A stretch of 64,000 bases of DNA from Phlyctochytrium arcticum (Eukaryota; Chytridiomycota; Chytridiomycetes; Chytridiales; Chytridiaceae), in contig JAHLKI010000012.1 in assembly GCA_025602905.1 (NCBI GenBank), positions 310,001-374,000 on the forward strand, read 5' to 3'. Position numbers and translations under genes: made by a program. Within the stretch, counting starts at the first letter, position 1, and every line of letters starts with the position of its first letter. This document shows, piece by piece, positions 1 to 9,870 of the stretch. The notes beneath the pieces are model-generated. The model was given only the letters and a program-made list of their open reading frames with translations, made no database searches and was not told the DNA's origin.

Positions 1-413
1 ATTGTGGACAATTGTTATCAAACTAATTTTTGACGCTCGCTGGCTGCTGATGGGCTTGCCCTAGGCGGCCGGCACCGGTGTCCCGCGTATTGCACTATCT
101 CGCGGTGACGCCAAGAATTTTACAATTTTAAAGGATGAAACAAAATGTGTACACTTTTAGGAGTGTATTGAGCAATATGCCAAGTTGCCGATGGGTGTGA
201 TGTCTAGTGTGATAATTTGCAAGAACTTGCGTTGTACAGTAGTTGCCGAGCTCTCTTGTGCCTGCAGAACTGGATACAGGAAAACTGTAAACTAGAAAAG
301 CTGGGGAAAGAATTCTCGGCGACAACCAACCACAACGTTGTCTGAGACGCAGGTGAAAAAACACGAAAGATTATGGCATGGTGTTCTGGTATTCTAATTA
401 CAAAACAAGGAGA
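1..413. other. Intergenic, downstream of the proteasome gene
   Basis: This stretch lies 3' of the minus-strand proteasome gene and runs to the window edge. I see no frame with recognisable protein similarity and no RNA gene. The one open frame on the minus strand (128-364) is Arg/Ser/Leu-rich without a recognisable motif, and I treat it as chance. Confidence 0.5.
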
Positions 414-1427
414 CTATGCATCGCGGGCAGCTTCTTCAGACTTGGTTACGATACCCTCCTCCTTCAGCAGTGCGTCAATCTCGGCTGGGTTATACAACTT
501 GTACACAACCTGTCCTCCAGAATTTCGGTGCAGAGTAGCAAACTCAACTGTGATGAGAGTATTAGCACTTTGTCATAGGCGCGACATACTTTGACAAGGG
601 ACACTCACGCTTGTCGCTTCCCATGCTCGTCGTGTCCATTGTCTTGTTCAACACTTTGATGGCGAGCGATTTAGCCTCCTTCAGCGTCATCTCCTCTTTG
701 AAATCCTGCTTCAGGATACTCTGTGCGTTTGACGAGTTTGCTCCGATACATGTAGACTTCCAGCCGCTGTAGTTGCCTGACGGGTCAGAGTGGTAGAGTT
801 GGAATCCGTGGTAGTTGTCATGACCGGCATAAAGGAATGAAACGCCAAATGGTCGCAGACCTATACGCATATCATTTAGCAAAGGCAGAAGCGATTGGTA
901 ATGAGAATAGTCTTCCAACACAAACCTCCATACTGTGTATAGCCTTGCTTCAAATCACATAATCGTTCGACAAGCTGCTCCATTGGAATATCTTCGTCAT
1001 AGGTGAGGAGATACTTTTGTGCTTCCAGACGAGAGTAATTAATGAGCGTATTGGCATCAGACGTGATCCCAGCTACAGCACAGCATGCATGGCTGACACA
1101 AAATGGAATTAGAACGCTCATCTCCTCCAAAACAGAGCTACATTCTCAATACGCACTCGCTCAGTTGGTAAATCTTCTCACTGCTTGACGTCTGCTCCAA
1201 GAGCTTGCTTGCCACCTTTTTCTCGGCAGCCAACACTACTCCCTCCGTTGAAAGAATGCCCAAAGCCGTTCCAGCGTGCGAGATGGCCTCCATAGCATAT
1301 TCGACCTGGTAAAGTCGCCCTACAAAGAAGACAGGTCAGGATCACATTGGAACTTGCGTCATCAACATCACGCTGCAATACCTTCCGGGGAGAAGATTGT
1401 TGTTCGAGAGTCGTATCGCCGGGCCAT
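414..1427 (-). CDS. PRE9: 20S proteasome subunit alpha-3 (PSMA4/Pre9 type)
   Basis: One of the seven alpha-ring subunits of the 20S proteasome core, which form the gated entry to the proteolytic chamber. Five exons join in phase: 1427-1382, 1319-1157, 1092-926, 860-609 and 547-414, giving 253 residues (Pre9 and PSMA4 are about 258-261). The start [16 protein letters not shown], the motif [13 protein letters not shown], the stretch VAGITSDAN and [11 protein letters not shown] followed by SDPSGNY are typical alpha-subunit signatures. ATAGITS-like spacing and the FGVS block match alpha-3 better than other alpha subunits. Introns are 61-65 nt. The gene is transcribed away from the Fused kinase, sharing a 343-bp upstream region. 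Subunit identity is from family knowledge; exon joins are inferred. Confidence 0.93.
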
Positions 1428-1770
1428 TGTATCTGCTACTTCTGGTCAATAGAAACAGCTGGGATCTGTGTGTGGTAGTAGCAGCAGTTGAGATTTTGCG
1501 ATCGCACTGTCGCGTTTTACGAGTCTAATGGCTGGTTGAAGCCAAATGAGTGCTGCGCAACTTTGTCACTTTGGTGTCCACTTTGAGATTTGCGGACATT
1601 CCGCTGGATCTCAGCTGGATCTTCAACATATGGACGCTTACTAGAAGTAGGTTAAGATATGGAATTTCAACGGCTGCCAAGTACGGCCAGGCATCATTCA
1701 AAGGAAGGCCCCAGTCATTAGCCAGCTATCAGAGCGAGTCAATCTTCACGAAGGAATTCAGAAAGCAAGA
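1428..1770. promoter_or_regulatory. Shared divergent upstream region, proteasome alpha-3 / Fused kinase
   Basis: The start codons of two divergent genes lie 343 bp apart here, so both promoters must be in this interval. I see no clear TATA box and no proteasome-associated control element I can name. The open frame across it on the plus strand (1550-1789) overlaps the kinase start and has no recognisable motif. Confidence 0.5.
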
Positions 1771-4700
1771 ATGCAGGCATACAAGATAGGCCCGTCGATC
1801 GGGGCAGGTCAATTTGGAAAAGTTCATATAGCACTTCACCGGCGGTCACTCAAGAGGGTCGCAGTCAAGATCATTCCCGCAGAAGTATCCGACATTGAAG
1901 CCCTCAAGGCAGAGATCTCGACCCATCAAACATTATTTCATCCCAACATTGTGTGTATGACGGATTGCTTTGAGAATGAGGGGGAAATATGTGTTGTGAC
2001 AGAGTACTGTTCTGGGGGAGATTTGCTCGCCAAACTGCAAGAACGGGGAAAGTTTGATCTTGACTCTGTCCGTAATGTGGCTCGCGGACTTGTTAAAGGA
2101 TTGCAGTATCTTCACGCGATGGGAATCGTTCATCGCGATCTAAAGCTGCAAAACATTCTGTTGGATGATGCTGGGAATGTCAAGATCTGTGATTTCGGAT
2201 TTTCACGCGCCGTGCATCAGGATGTTACCTTGACATCCGTGAAAGGGACACCCATCTACATGGCACCCGAACTGATTCGAGAGCAACCATATACGTACGC
2301 GATCGATCTTTGGGCGCTGGGAGTCATGCTATATGAGCTCTATGTGGGAAAACCCCCATTCTATACAACCAATATTTTCAAGTTGGTCAACATGATTACA
2401 GAAGATGACGTGAAATGGCCGCCGGAAATGCCATCTGATCTAAAAGCGCTCCTGGACGGACTATTGCAGAAGGTTCCGGAAGATCGTCTGGATTGGCCCC
2501 AGCTGTTCAAGCATGCTTTCCTACAGTTACCGGAGAGTGAGAAAGGCGCAGCGAGCCGGAAGGTTGACTCCGCGATTGATGTTTCAATGGACCCATCAAC
2601 GACATCGCCCAAATTGGCCCAGAGCAAAAAATACGCGGAAAGTGGTTATAGGGACGCGGGGAGCACCTATTCCTCCCAAACCACCACACTTGAGCAAGAA
2701 CCCATTCAAGCGTACACATTTCCAAATGGAAAGGTGAATTGGGAAGCACTGGGTCAACTCTCTCCAAACTCAGATCACTTGAGCATAGCCATCGCCCAAG
2801 AAGATGTTTTGAGTTTGGTTGCTCGATCTATGAGCAGTTTGCAGTATGCCAATGCCCAAGACGGCAGGGAGCTTGAGCTTGCTTTCGTCGTAGTGGACAA
2901 TTTTTTGACGCATTTTGAGGGCATACTTTGCTCTGAAAAACGAGCAGAACTGGTTCCTCACGGAGCTTCATTCATGAGGACTCTATGTCTTTGGCTGTCG
3001 AATCTTTTGAAAGCCTTGACTGCAAACACGCAAAAATATCAAAATTTAGCCGTTCGGACATTGGAATTATACCTGAGCGCTCTAAAGGTCATCTCACTTG
3101 CACATGATGCCGCCGTCATATCTATCCCGTCTCGTCCGTCGACTCCGGTGCAAAATACTTCTCAAGCTGATGCGTTCACTTCTTATGTATCGTGGTCGTT
3201 ACTGCGCGTTGTTGCTCAAACATTTATACCTCAACTCCCCCGTCTTCTCACCAACATACCACCAATAGCAGCTGGGTCGACTTGCGTAATGAGAGGGGTG
3301 ATGGAGGTCATTGACAAATTTCCCGTGGACTTGAATTGCGACTTTTACGATGATATCTTGAACCTTGATCTGATTCCTGTCCTGGTTCGAGGATTGTCTG
3401 CCGACAACCGTGCCCATCTTGACGAAACTATCGCCCTTTGTGCATTACTCTTATCAACGGATCGTATGAACGCACGTGGATTAGATACATCAAGTCAGGC
3501 ATGGCGGCGTGTGGTCAGCGTTGCCCGACCTTTCCATCGTGTTTTACGGGAGGAGATATCAGCGTGCAGCGTGCAGCAAATGCAGTATGTCCTCTCGAGA
3601 GTCCAAGAGCACAGCTTCTCAGCTGCTGCTTGTTTGTTACATCATCATTTATGCTGGAAACCGGACCACGTCTCGCCGATCCTTGGAACTCACTTGGCCA
3701 TTAAACAACTGCAGGATGCATTACTCTCCCCTAAAGAAACCCCAACACAACTTGGGAACATGGTCTGGGTGATCCGGCTAGTGGGTCATTTGATCACCGG
3801 TGACGAAAGTGCCCGGGAACGATTACTGTTGCCTTGTAGTAAGCTGCTTCAATGGCTTGGGACGGATGCTCAGGCAGAACAAGTGACAGTTCTTGGCCCT
3901 GTCATGCTATCGATTATCGCCAGGTGGCCCGAACAGGAGTATTTGGAGATTATCCCAAGCATTCTTCAGTTATACAACCGACTTTCCGAAAGCCTTGAGT
4001 CTTGTGCATTGCCTGAAGAGTACCAAGAGCTTATTCCCTTATTCGAAGGACCCGGGGCATTACTTCAAGCTCTCGTTCAAATAGATTCTGTCGCCGACCA
4101 GTTATTTTCATCGCTGATTGATCACACCCGCTCCATGCTGCGCTTAGTCCAGCAATCGCATGCATGTGTTCCACTCTCAGAGTTCTGTGCACTCTTGCGC
4201 AGTGTGTATTCACTTACTTGCTTGGAAGCCCAAAACCCAGCAGAGGCTCTTGGTATGCGCAAGCTCCTGCACCAGGCGGATGCCACCGTGCGAGCCTTTT
4301 GCTCACACCTTGCCATGCCGTATCTTCATAGTTGCGTGGTAGGAACCATTGCTGAAGAGCAGGCATTATGGGGTGAAGCGATCAGTCTGATTGTCGGATT
4401 GCAAGTCACACGAATGTCTATCGCAGATCAAGAAGATGGTCACCCGGACGCGGACGTACTTGTTGACAGTCTGACTACTGTGCTGACTGTGGGATCAATA
4501 GATCTTCCAGACGAAATTGCGATGATACCCCTCCTCTTTCTGGACAACTTGACGATGAAAACTGGGTGGACGATACCGGAGGCTCTTTCCGAGGTTGGAG
4601 ATCTCACATTGCAGCGATTCTTTGACCGCGCGCTAATGGTATCCTTCCCGAATGACGGAACCCCTGCACCTTCAATGACGGAACGGCGGTTGTTGGTGGG

Positions 4701-5160
4701 AATATCCTTGGTTATGCACCTAGTTCTCGTAACGAGTGAAAACTGTGAAGCAGCAACGTTGTCTTTGATACAGCGTTCACATCTTGCCAAATCATTTCCT
4801 TCCTTGCTCATCCACCCATTCGCCAGTATTCGGCTTGCATGTTGCCAAACTCTTCACAGCTTGATTGGCAGCATCGATGGCATTGAAAGCTTACTGGACA
4901 CTGTCGGTGTCTTCAATCTGCTCCTTGGGATGGCCCGGGTAGAGCCCGAATTGCCTTTACGAAGGAGAGTGTGGCGAACCATTTTGCTTTGTGTTCAGAT
5001 GGGTCTTTCCGATCAGCTTTTCGACCGCATCTTGCAACTGGCTCATGAGGTCGCAAAGTCAAAGCTTCCTGCCGACGCGTATTTCCGGGCAATGGCCTCG
5101 CAAATTCTTGATTTATCCAAAAAACTTGCCAGCGCACGCTCGAGACACAAGACTCCATAG
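1771..5160 (+). CDS. STK36: Fused/STK36-family serine/threonine kinase with long helical C-terminus
   Basis: An intronless 1129-residue protein. The N-terminal kinase domain (about residues 4-255) has a complete active site: glycine loop GAGQFG at 11-16, catalytic Lys33, HRDLKLQN at 121-128, DFG at 141-143 and GTPIYMAPE at 159-167. The wording around the activation loop and the PPFYTTNIF and PEDRLDWPQL stretches are characteristic of the Fused/STK36 kinases rather than of other AGC or CAMK kinases. The remaining ~850 residues are Leu-rich helical repeats, as in animal STK36 (about 1300 residues). In animals and other flagellates STK36 is needed for the axonemal central pair; in flies it acts in Hedgehog signalling. 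No Hedgehog role is expected in a fungus, so a flagellar role is the natural inference. The first Met is followed directly by the kinase fold. Confidence 0.88.
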   Translation: MQAYKIGPSIGAGQFGKVHIALHRRSLKRVAVKIIPAEVSDIEALKAEISTHQTLFHPNIVCMTDCFENEGEICVVTEYCSGGDLLAKLQERGKFDLDSVRNVARGLVKGLQYLHAMGIVHRDLKLQNILLDDAGNVKICDFGFSRAVHQDVTLTSVKGTPIYMAPELIREQPYTYAIDLWALGVMLYELYVGKPPFYTTNIFKLVNMITEDDVKWPPEMPSDLKALLDGLLQKVPEDRLDWPQLFKHAFLQLPESEKGAASRKVDSAIDVSMDPSTTSPKLAQSKKYAESGYRDAGSTYSSQTTTLEQEPIQAYTFPNGKVNWEALGQLSPNSDHLSIAIAQEDVLSLVARSMSSLQYANAQDGRELELAFVVVDNFLTHFEGILCSEKRAELVPHGASFMRTLCLWLSNLLKALTANTQKYQNLAVRTLELYLSALKVISLAHDAAVISIPSRPSTPVQNTSQADAFTSYVSWSLLRVVAQTFIPQLPRLLTNIPPIAAGSTCVMRGVMEVIDKFPVDLNCDFYDDILNLDLIPVLVRGLSADNRAHLDETIALCALLLSTDRMNARGLDTSSQAWRRVVSVARPFHRVLREEISACSVQQMQYVLSRVQEHSFSAAACLLHHHLCWKPDHVSPILGTHLAIKQLQDALLSPKETPTQLGNMVWVIRLVGHLITGDESARERLLLPCSKLLQWLGTDAQAEQVTVLGPVMLSIIARWPEQEYLEIIPSILQLYNRLSESLESCALPEEYQELIPLFEGPGALLQALVQIDSVADQLFSSLIDHTRSMLRLVQQSHACVPLSEFCALLRSVYSLTCLEAQNPAEALGMRKLLHQADATVRAFCSHLAMPYLHSCVVGTIAEEQALWGEAISLIVGLQVTRMSIADQEDGHPDADVLVDSLTTVLTVGSIDLPDEIAMIPLLFLDNLTMKTGWTIPEALSEVGDLTLQRFFDRALMVSFPNDGTPAPSMTERRLLVGISLVMHLVLVTSENCEAATLSLIQRSHLAKSFPSLLIHPFASIRLACCQTLHSLIGSIDGIESLLDTVGVFNLLLGMARVEPELPLRRRVWRTILLCVQMGLSDQLFDRILQLAHEVAKSKLPADAYFRAMASQILDLSKKLASARSRHKTP

Positions 5161-5419
5161 AAGAGACCAGACTTTAACTTATTTCCGTTGTATATAATAA
5201 TTGCTCCCCCTTATGCTCGTGTCTCCATCGTACTCAGTGTTACATTTAATACATTTTTGGATGCTTTGATTGAAGGAAGGATGTAGGTATAGGTATATTC
5301 TTTTCAGCTATGTACAAGATTGGTATTATGTGTCTATCGCATGGCATTTTCGTTGTAATCTGTTGGCGCTTGTTCGGCACTGATTATGCTCATGCACTTC
5401 CATTCGTCCAAAAATGATG

Positions 5420-6689
5420 CTACGAGGAATCAAGTTTAGAAGGAGGCTTATTGTCAAAGTGGTACGCATTCGAACTACCTTTCCAAAGGCGGACCTTCCC
5501 ATCGTCCCCGCTTGATGACAGTATAGTCCCGGTGATGTTCCAGTCCACTCGCCAAACCTGGAACAATGTATTAATCAGTCTGCTGTCCAATTGACTATTC
5601 AGCTGCCAGTCGGCATACCTCTGCCCCATGATCCTGGAAATCGGCGACAATCTCAACGCGAAACTTCTTTTTGCTTTTGGCCATTGGTCCTCCCAGCGGG
5701 GCACTTGCTGAACCTTGCCAGCCACCCGCACCCCCCGACAAGCCCTGCCGTGAACTTTCGTCCGTAAGCTTGAAAATTCGCACGTGTCCGTCCTTTGATG
5801 CGGTCGCAATCAACTGATAACTCCGTCCCATGTTTGGTGCCCATGCCACGTCTGTCACTACATCCGCATGGCCTCCCAAAACCTCGCTGGCCTGCCACTT
5901 GTTGGAGGTATCCAGCCGATAGATTTTGGCCACATTCTCCTTTCCACATCCGACCACAATCATTTGCGGCTGGAATCTTGATGGTGACCATGACAAGCAA
6001 TAATGACCGTCCGGCTCTTTACTTCCAGCGACAATCTCCAACTCGTCCATCAACGTCCAATGGCTCAGCTGCACTACATCCATGGCTTCATAGATCCGAA
6101 CGATCCCGTCTGACGAGCTGGTGGCAAGCTTCAAGCCCAAATGATTGGGAGCAAACTCCAGATCTTGAACGGTGCCTTTGCTGTCGGTGAGTTTTGCCTT
6201 TTCGATCCACCGTCGTCCACCACTTTTTGCCTCTGCGCGGAAAGCATCAAGTCGATGATGCTCGGTTAACGAGACAGATCTCCCTCTTACCATGTTCTTG
6301 TTCCTCCCATATCCGCGCTGTCCGATCAAACGAACATGACGCGAAGACTTGTCCGTATTCTGGATGCGCCCAACTAACTTTGAGTACCGAGGAATCGTGG
6401 CCCTGATCCATACGGAATTAAAACTTGTGTGCGAATCACGGCCAAAAGAAAACTCAACACATACCTTCCATGAATCATTGAGTATCCATTTTCCCGTCTC
6501 CTCATCCATGTCCCAGACTTTGAGCTTTTGATCCGAGGAGCATGTCTGCAAAGTGTACCACTGTTATGATTCTCCCGGTCATTCCAATTTGAAGCAAGCA
6601 CATACCACCAGCCTTGTGCCGTAAAAATCATAGGCAACATCATGAATCAGGTCCTCGTGCCCCGCCGAGAATTGCGTTACTTCGTTCAT
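5420..6689 (-). CDS. SEH1: Nucleoporin Seh1, WD40 protein of the Y-complex and SEACIT/GATOR2
   Basis: Seh1 is a beta-propeller shared by the Nup84/Nup107 Y-complex of the nuclear pore and the SEA/GATOR2 complex that controls TORC1. Five exons join in phase: 6689-6606, 6545-6465, 6402-6291, 6232-5619 and 5557-5420, for 342 residues (yeast 349, human 360). Diagnostic stretches are HEDLIHDVAYDFYG near the N-terminus, TCSSDQKLKVWD, SWAHPEYGQVFASCSFDR, LATSSSDGIVRIYEA, and VWRVDWNITGTILSSSGDDG near the C-terminus. Introns are 58-62 nt. It converges on the Fused kinase, with 259 bp between the stop codons, and diverges from RPL26. Confidence 0.94.
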
Positions 6690-6939
6690 GTCTCTTCAAG
6701 TCTATCCGATTCTCGATTGCAAGATGGTCATCTGGATGGTCATGTCCTTCGAAATTCGAGAACTCGAGCTCGGCGAGCTCTCGACTCGCCAATCTCATTA
6801 AGCGCGTTTAGTCCAAATGACGCTGCGCCACGCCGACCGCGACGCCGACGAGAGCGGAGCCTTTGGAATAGTGCGGCTCGCTCCTTCGCAAAAGTCAAGT
6901 CCGATTTCCAGCTTTATTACCGGGAAGGACACATTCGCA
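6690..6939. promoter_or_regulatory. Shared divergent upstream region, SEH1 / RPL26
   Basis: A 250-bp interval between the start codons of SEH1 (minus) and RPL26 (plus). It is GC-rich toward 6820-6870, with CpG-containing stretches, and has no clear TATA box. It must hold the promoters of both genes. Confidence 0.45.
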
Positions 6940-7894
6940 ATGGCCAAGATCTCGACCAACGGTGCGTACAAGGCAGTTTCAGCGGAGGAATGGATGAATT
7001 TGGTCTGGTTGGCGTCGATGGATGGATGGATGGATGGATTTGTGTTTGGGTCGGGTCGGATTCGGCAATGCCAAATGTCAAATCCTATCTTAATGCAGAG
7101 TCTTTTGTCTCTATGAAGGAAGCTATGCTAAAATTCCTTTCTATCTCTAGTCTCCTCTAGCCGCCGTAAGAGCCGCAAGGCCCACTTCTCCGCTCCCTCC
7201 AGCGAGCGCCGCAAGATCATGTCTGCCTCTTTGGACAAGGAATTGCGCGAGAAGTACAACGTACGTGTATAAAGAAGACGAATCTGCCCGGAGCCAGGAC
7301 GCAAGCACCGAATATCGGAGATTGTCAGTTCTGGTGGAAAGCCCCCTTGTCTTCAGTTAGTGCCCTGTTCACAGACTCTGCTGAGGGCAGGGTGAGGGTT
7401 GGGCACGTCGCAACTCAACTGAGCAGAGAGCTGATGCTACTCTTCTCGTTTCTTGCAGTGCCGCTCCATCCCCATCCGTGCCGACGATGAGGTCAAGATC
7501 GTTCGCGGTACCTACAACGGCCGTGAGGGCAAGGTCACCACCGTCTACCGTAAGAAGTGGTGCATCTACATTGAGAAGGTCACCCGCGACAAGGTCAACG
7601 GTACGTAAACAATTACAACGACTTGCAACGCTTTGGACGTCAGAGACTCATCCTGTATCATTTCTTTAGGAGCGTCTGTCATGATCCCCATCCACCCCTC
7701 CAAGGTGGTTGTCACCAAGCTCAAGCTTGACAAGGACCGTCGCAACTTGCTCGAGCGCAAGGCTGCCGGTCTCAAGGCTGCTGCTGCCCAGGCCGCTGCC
7801 ACCCCTGCCAAGGTAATTATGAACATTTCATGATTTTTCCTCAAACCATCCCCTAACATGGTACTTCCTCTGTGCTTTTTGTAATGTATAGTAA
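6940..7894 (+). CDS. RPL26: 60S ribosomal protein uL24 (RPL26)
   Basis: A structural protein of the large cytosolic ribosomal subunit near the exit tunnel. Exons 6940-6961, 7151-7260, 7459-7600, 7670-7812 and 7892-7894 join in phase to 139 residues. The start [20 protein letters not shown], the KOW-domain stretch [20 protein letters not shown], and [16 protein letters not shown] match uL24 directly. The tail is Ala/Lys-rich. The last exon consists only of the TAA stop and 3' UTR: the frame reaches AAG at 7812, intron 7813-7891 follows, and TAA comes immediately after the TAG acceptor. A shorter reading without that splice would add only a few residues. The early-intron layout is usual for ribosomal protein genes. 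Confidence 0.93.
7016..7040. repeat. GGAT/ATGG microsatellite in RPL26 intron 1
   Basis: About six tandem copies of a 4-base unit (GATG) lie inside the first intron of RPL26. It is a simple repeat with no evident function. Confidence 0.85.
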
Positions 7895-7910
7895 TTTGTT
7901 TTGTCTCTGA

Positions 7911-7916
7911 AATAAA
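7911..7916 (+). terminator. Poly(A) signal of RPL26
   Basis: A canonical AATAAA hexamer lies 17 nt after the RPL26 stop codon, within a T-rich 3' UTR. The position fits cleavage and polyadenylation near 7930-7940. Confidence 0.65.
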
Positions 7917-7919
7917 CTC

Positions 7920-9870
7920 TTTACTCGTCCTTTTTAAATTATGCTGCTTTCAACTTTTGTCCAATTGTGAATCGTGCTTTGTGCTGGTCTTTGATTCTAT
8001 TTGCCTTGCACCAGACCGTGCTTGCTCATGCCTTGCAATACAAATGTCAAATTTGGAAGCTTTGAAGGGATCTCCCGCTGACATTGCTTTGCCCAAGATG
8101 CCGCCCATCACCCCCATCGCCAGTGCCTCCTCTCTGCCTCGTCCCTCTTGGCCGTCGCGCACTTTTTCGCCCGAGGTTCTCGCAAGTTCTTCGCAACTCC
8201 GATTACACGTGACTGCTTTGCCATAGCAACAGCACAAAAACTGAAAAATCGGCGGCTATAAAAGCAGGATCTGGCTCCATGTCTTTCCTCACCAAGCTGC
8301 TCCGACGTTGAACTGCCCTTGCTGGGGACTCCTGGCGGCACTCTCCGGGCGATTGCTCCCCCTTCTCTGCTTTTCACGAGTCCCTCGGCGACGGCGGTTT
8401 CGACTCCTGGACCTAATGATCAACAAGAACAGTTCACCGACAGTTGCCTATCAGGTGTGTATTCAAGTCCTCAGACTCCATCCGCAAGAGAAGAAGGCTT
8501 TGTGGCATCGGGGATGAAGATACAAACCTTTCCCCTTCTTATCGACCATGGTGAAAAACGCGCCTCGCTTTACGGAGCGGGGTTCACTTTAGCCAGTGCC
8601 TTGTCTGACCCGTCCACACAAAGCTTCTCTTGCCTGGACATCCATCTCCCAACAACATTCACTAACTCGCTGTTTCTAAGGGTTCAGTACTCGCTCCTGG
8701 GTCAACACTGAAGTCGGCATTGAAACAAAGAAGACGTTCTCGCACAAGGTAATTATCTATCCCTGTTCCGATAGTTTGGGGATTTTTTGGTGTGCTCGGT
8801 ACCCGACGATGATGCCTATTCCTATTCGCAGTTTCCACCGTAGGAGTTCGCTCCGATGCCGGCTGAAGCACCTTCCTTGGATGTCTGAGGGCTACCCTGC
8901 ACCCATTCCTTTTCATTATCATTGCCTTGTTGCGACATGTTACTTATATGTTGTCTCCAGTTGTTTCAGGTACCCACACTTCAACTTCTCCCACTGGCCA
9001 ACAGACGGGTCCCACGCAATGTTTTTCTGAAAGGTGATTGGCCCGATGGTGGTTGTAGCAGAGGTGCTCGAGTCGTAGAGAGAGGGACCCAAGCTTGTGA
9101 TTCCAGTCAAACATCCGGCGTTCAGTTTTTGCTGTACGCCTCTTCAACTGGGACAGGCTCCCACATTAGCACACAAACGTCTGAAAGAGACGCGGGGCGC
9201 AAGCTCTGGTGGGTTATCAGAAAGTAGGTGCCGGCCCATCTCGATGACGCTCTCCTTGCGAGAGTACCAGAATTGGGGCCGGACGACCTCTGAAACACGA
9301 CCCATGTGCGGCGCTCTATTTAGTGCAATTCACAAGCCGGCAGTCTCTGAGCTGCCCGGACTCGAGTGGGATGCTCTGGATGCCTCTCTCTGCGCCTCGC
9401 TGATCCCTGTCAACAACCCTCGGCCCGATTCATACCTTTCCTTTGCGTGTGGTGCTTTCTGTCTTTGCCTTTTGTTTTCTTTTTTATTCTCACTGTACTT
9501 TTTCGACCATGACGATAAATATTACTGTTGTTCTGATCTATGACCTGTTGCATGATTGAACTATCCAAAGCCGACCGAGTTTCCCCTCATTTCTTTTCTC
9601 CCCATCCTGGGAGGAGTTGATCCGTGCCAACGGGACCGAACGGGTGTGGGAATCGGAGGGCTGGAAATTAAAACACTTTTTGACGAAATGTATTCACGCA
9701 CAGAGCAATAGGAAGACAGCCATCGCAGCAGGTGTATGTACTGTATCTCCGAGGAAATAAAGAGTTGAATTTCCCGCGACATACACCCGATGTAATATCA
9801 CAAAGGAAGTTGTCTACTCCAGTCGCACTCCAGTTCTAGAGTGTCGTCGAGATGAATTTCATTCCAGATT
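7920..9870. other. 1.9-kb stretch without a recognised gene; possible short transcription unit
   Basis: Several short open frames occur on both strands but none has a protein signature I recognise. The best candidate starts downstream of the TATA box at 8257. A frame from about 8262 to a GT at 8454 can be joined in phase to 8680-8749 (encoding FSTRSWVNTEVGIETKK) and then to a short exon ending PAEAPSLDV. That frame has no ATG, so the model is incomplete. A non-coding RNA is equally possible. Frames at 7957-8226 (plus) and 7950-8237 (minus) are also open but unsupported. The 9250-9560 part is pyrimidine-rich and has no feature I can name. Confidence 0.3.
8257..8263 (+). promoter_or_regulatory. 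TATA box of an unassigned transcription unit
   Basis: A perfect TATAAAA sits in the context GGCGGC-TATAAAA-GCAGG. It predicts a plus-strand transcription start near 8285-8295, upstream of the unassigned open frames in this interval. Confidence 0.45.

Noticed and set aside
1550..1789. A 79-residue plus-strand frame between the proteasome gene and the kinase
   Set aside because: It has no motif and overlaps the kinase start in another frame; the interval is needed as a divergent promoter.
4640..4710. TATCCTT motifs resembling U12-type intron donors
   Set aside because: Both lie inside the uninterrupted kinase reading frame, with no matching branch site or acceptor, so they are ordinary coding sequence.
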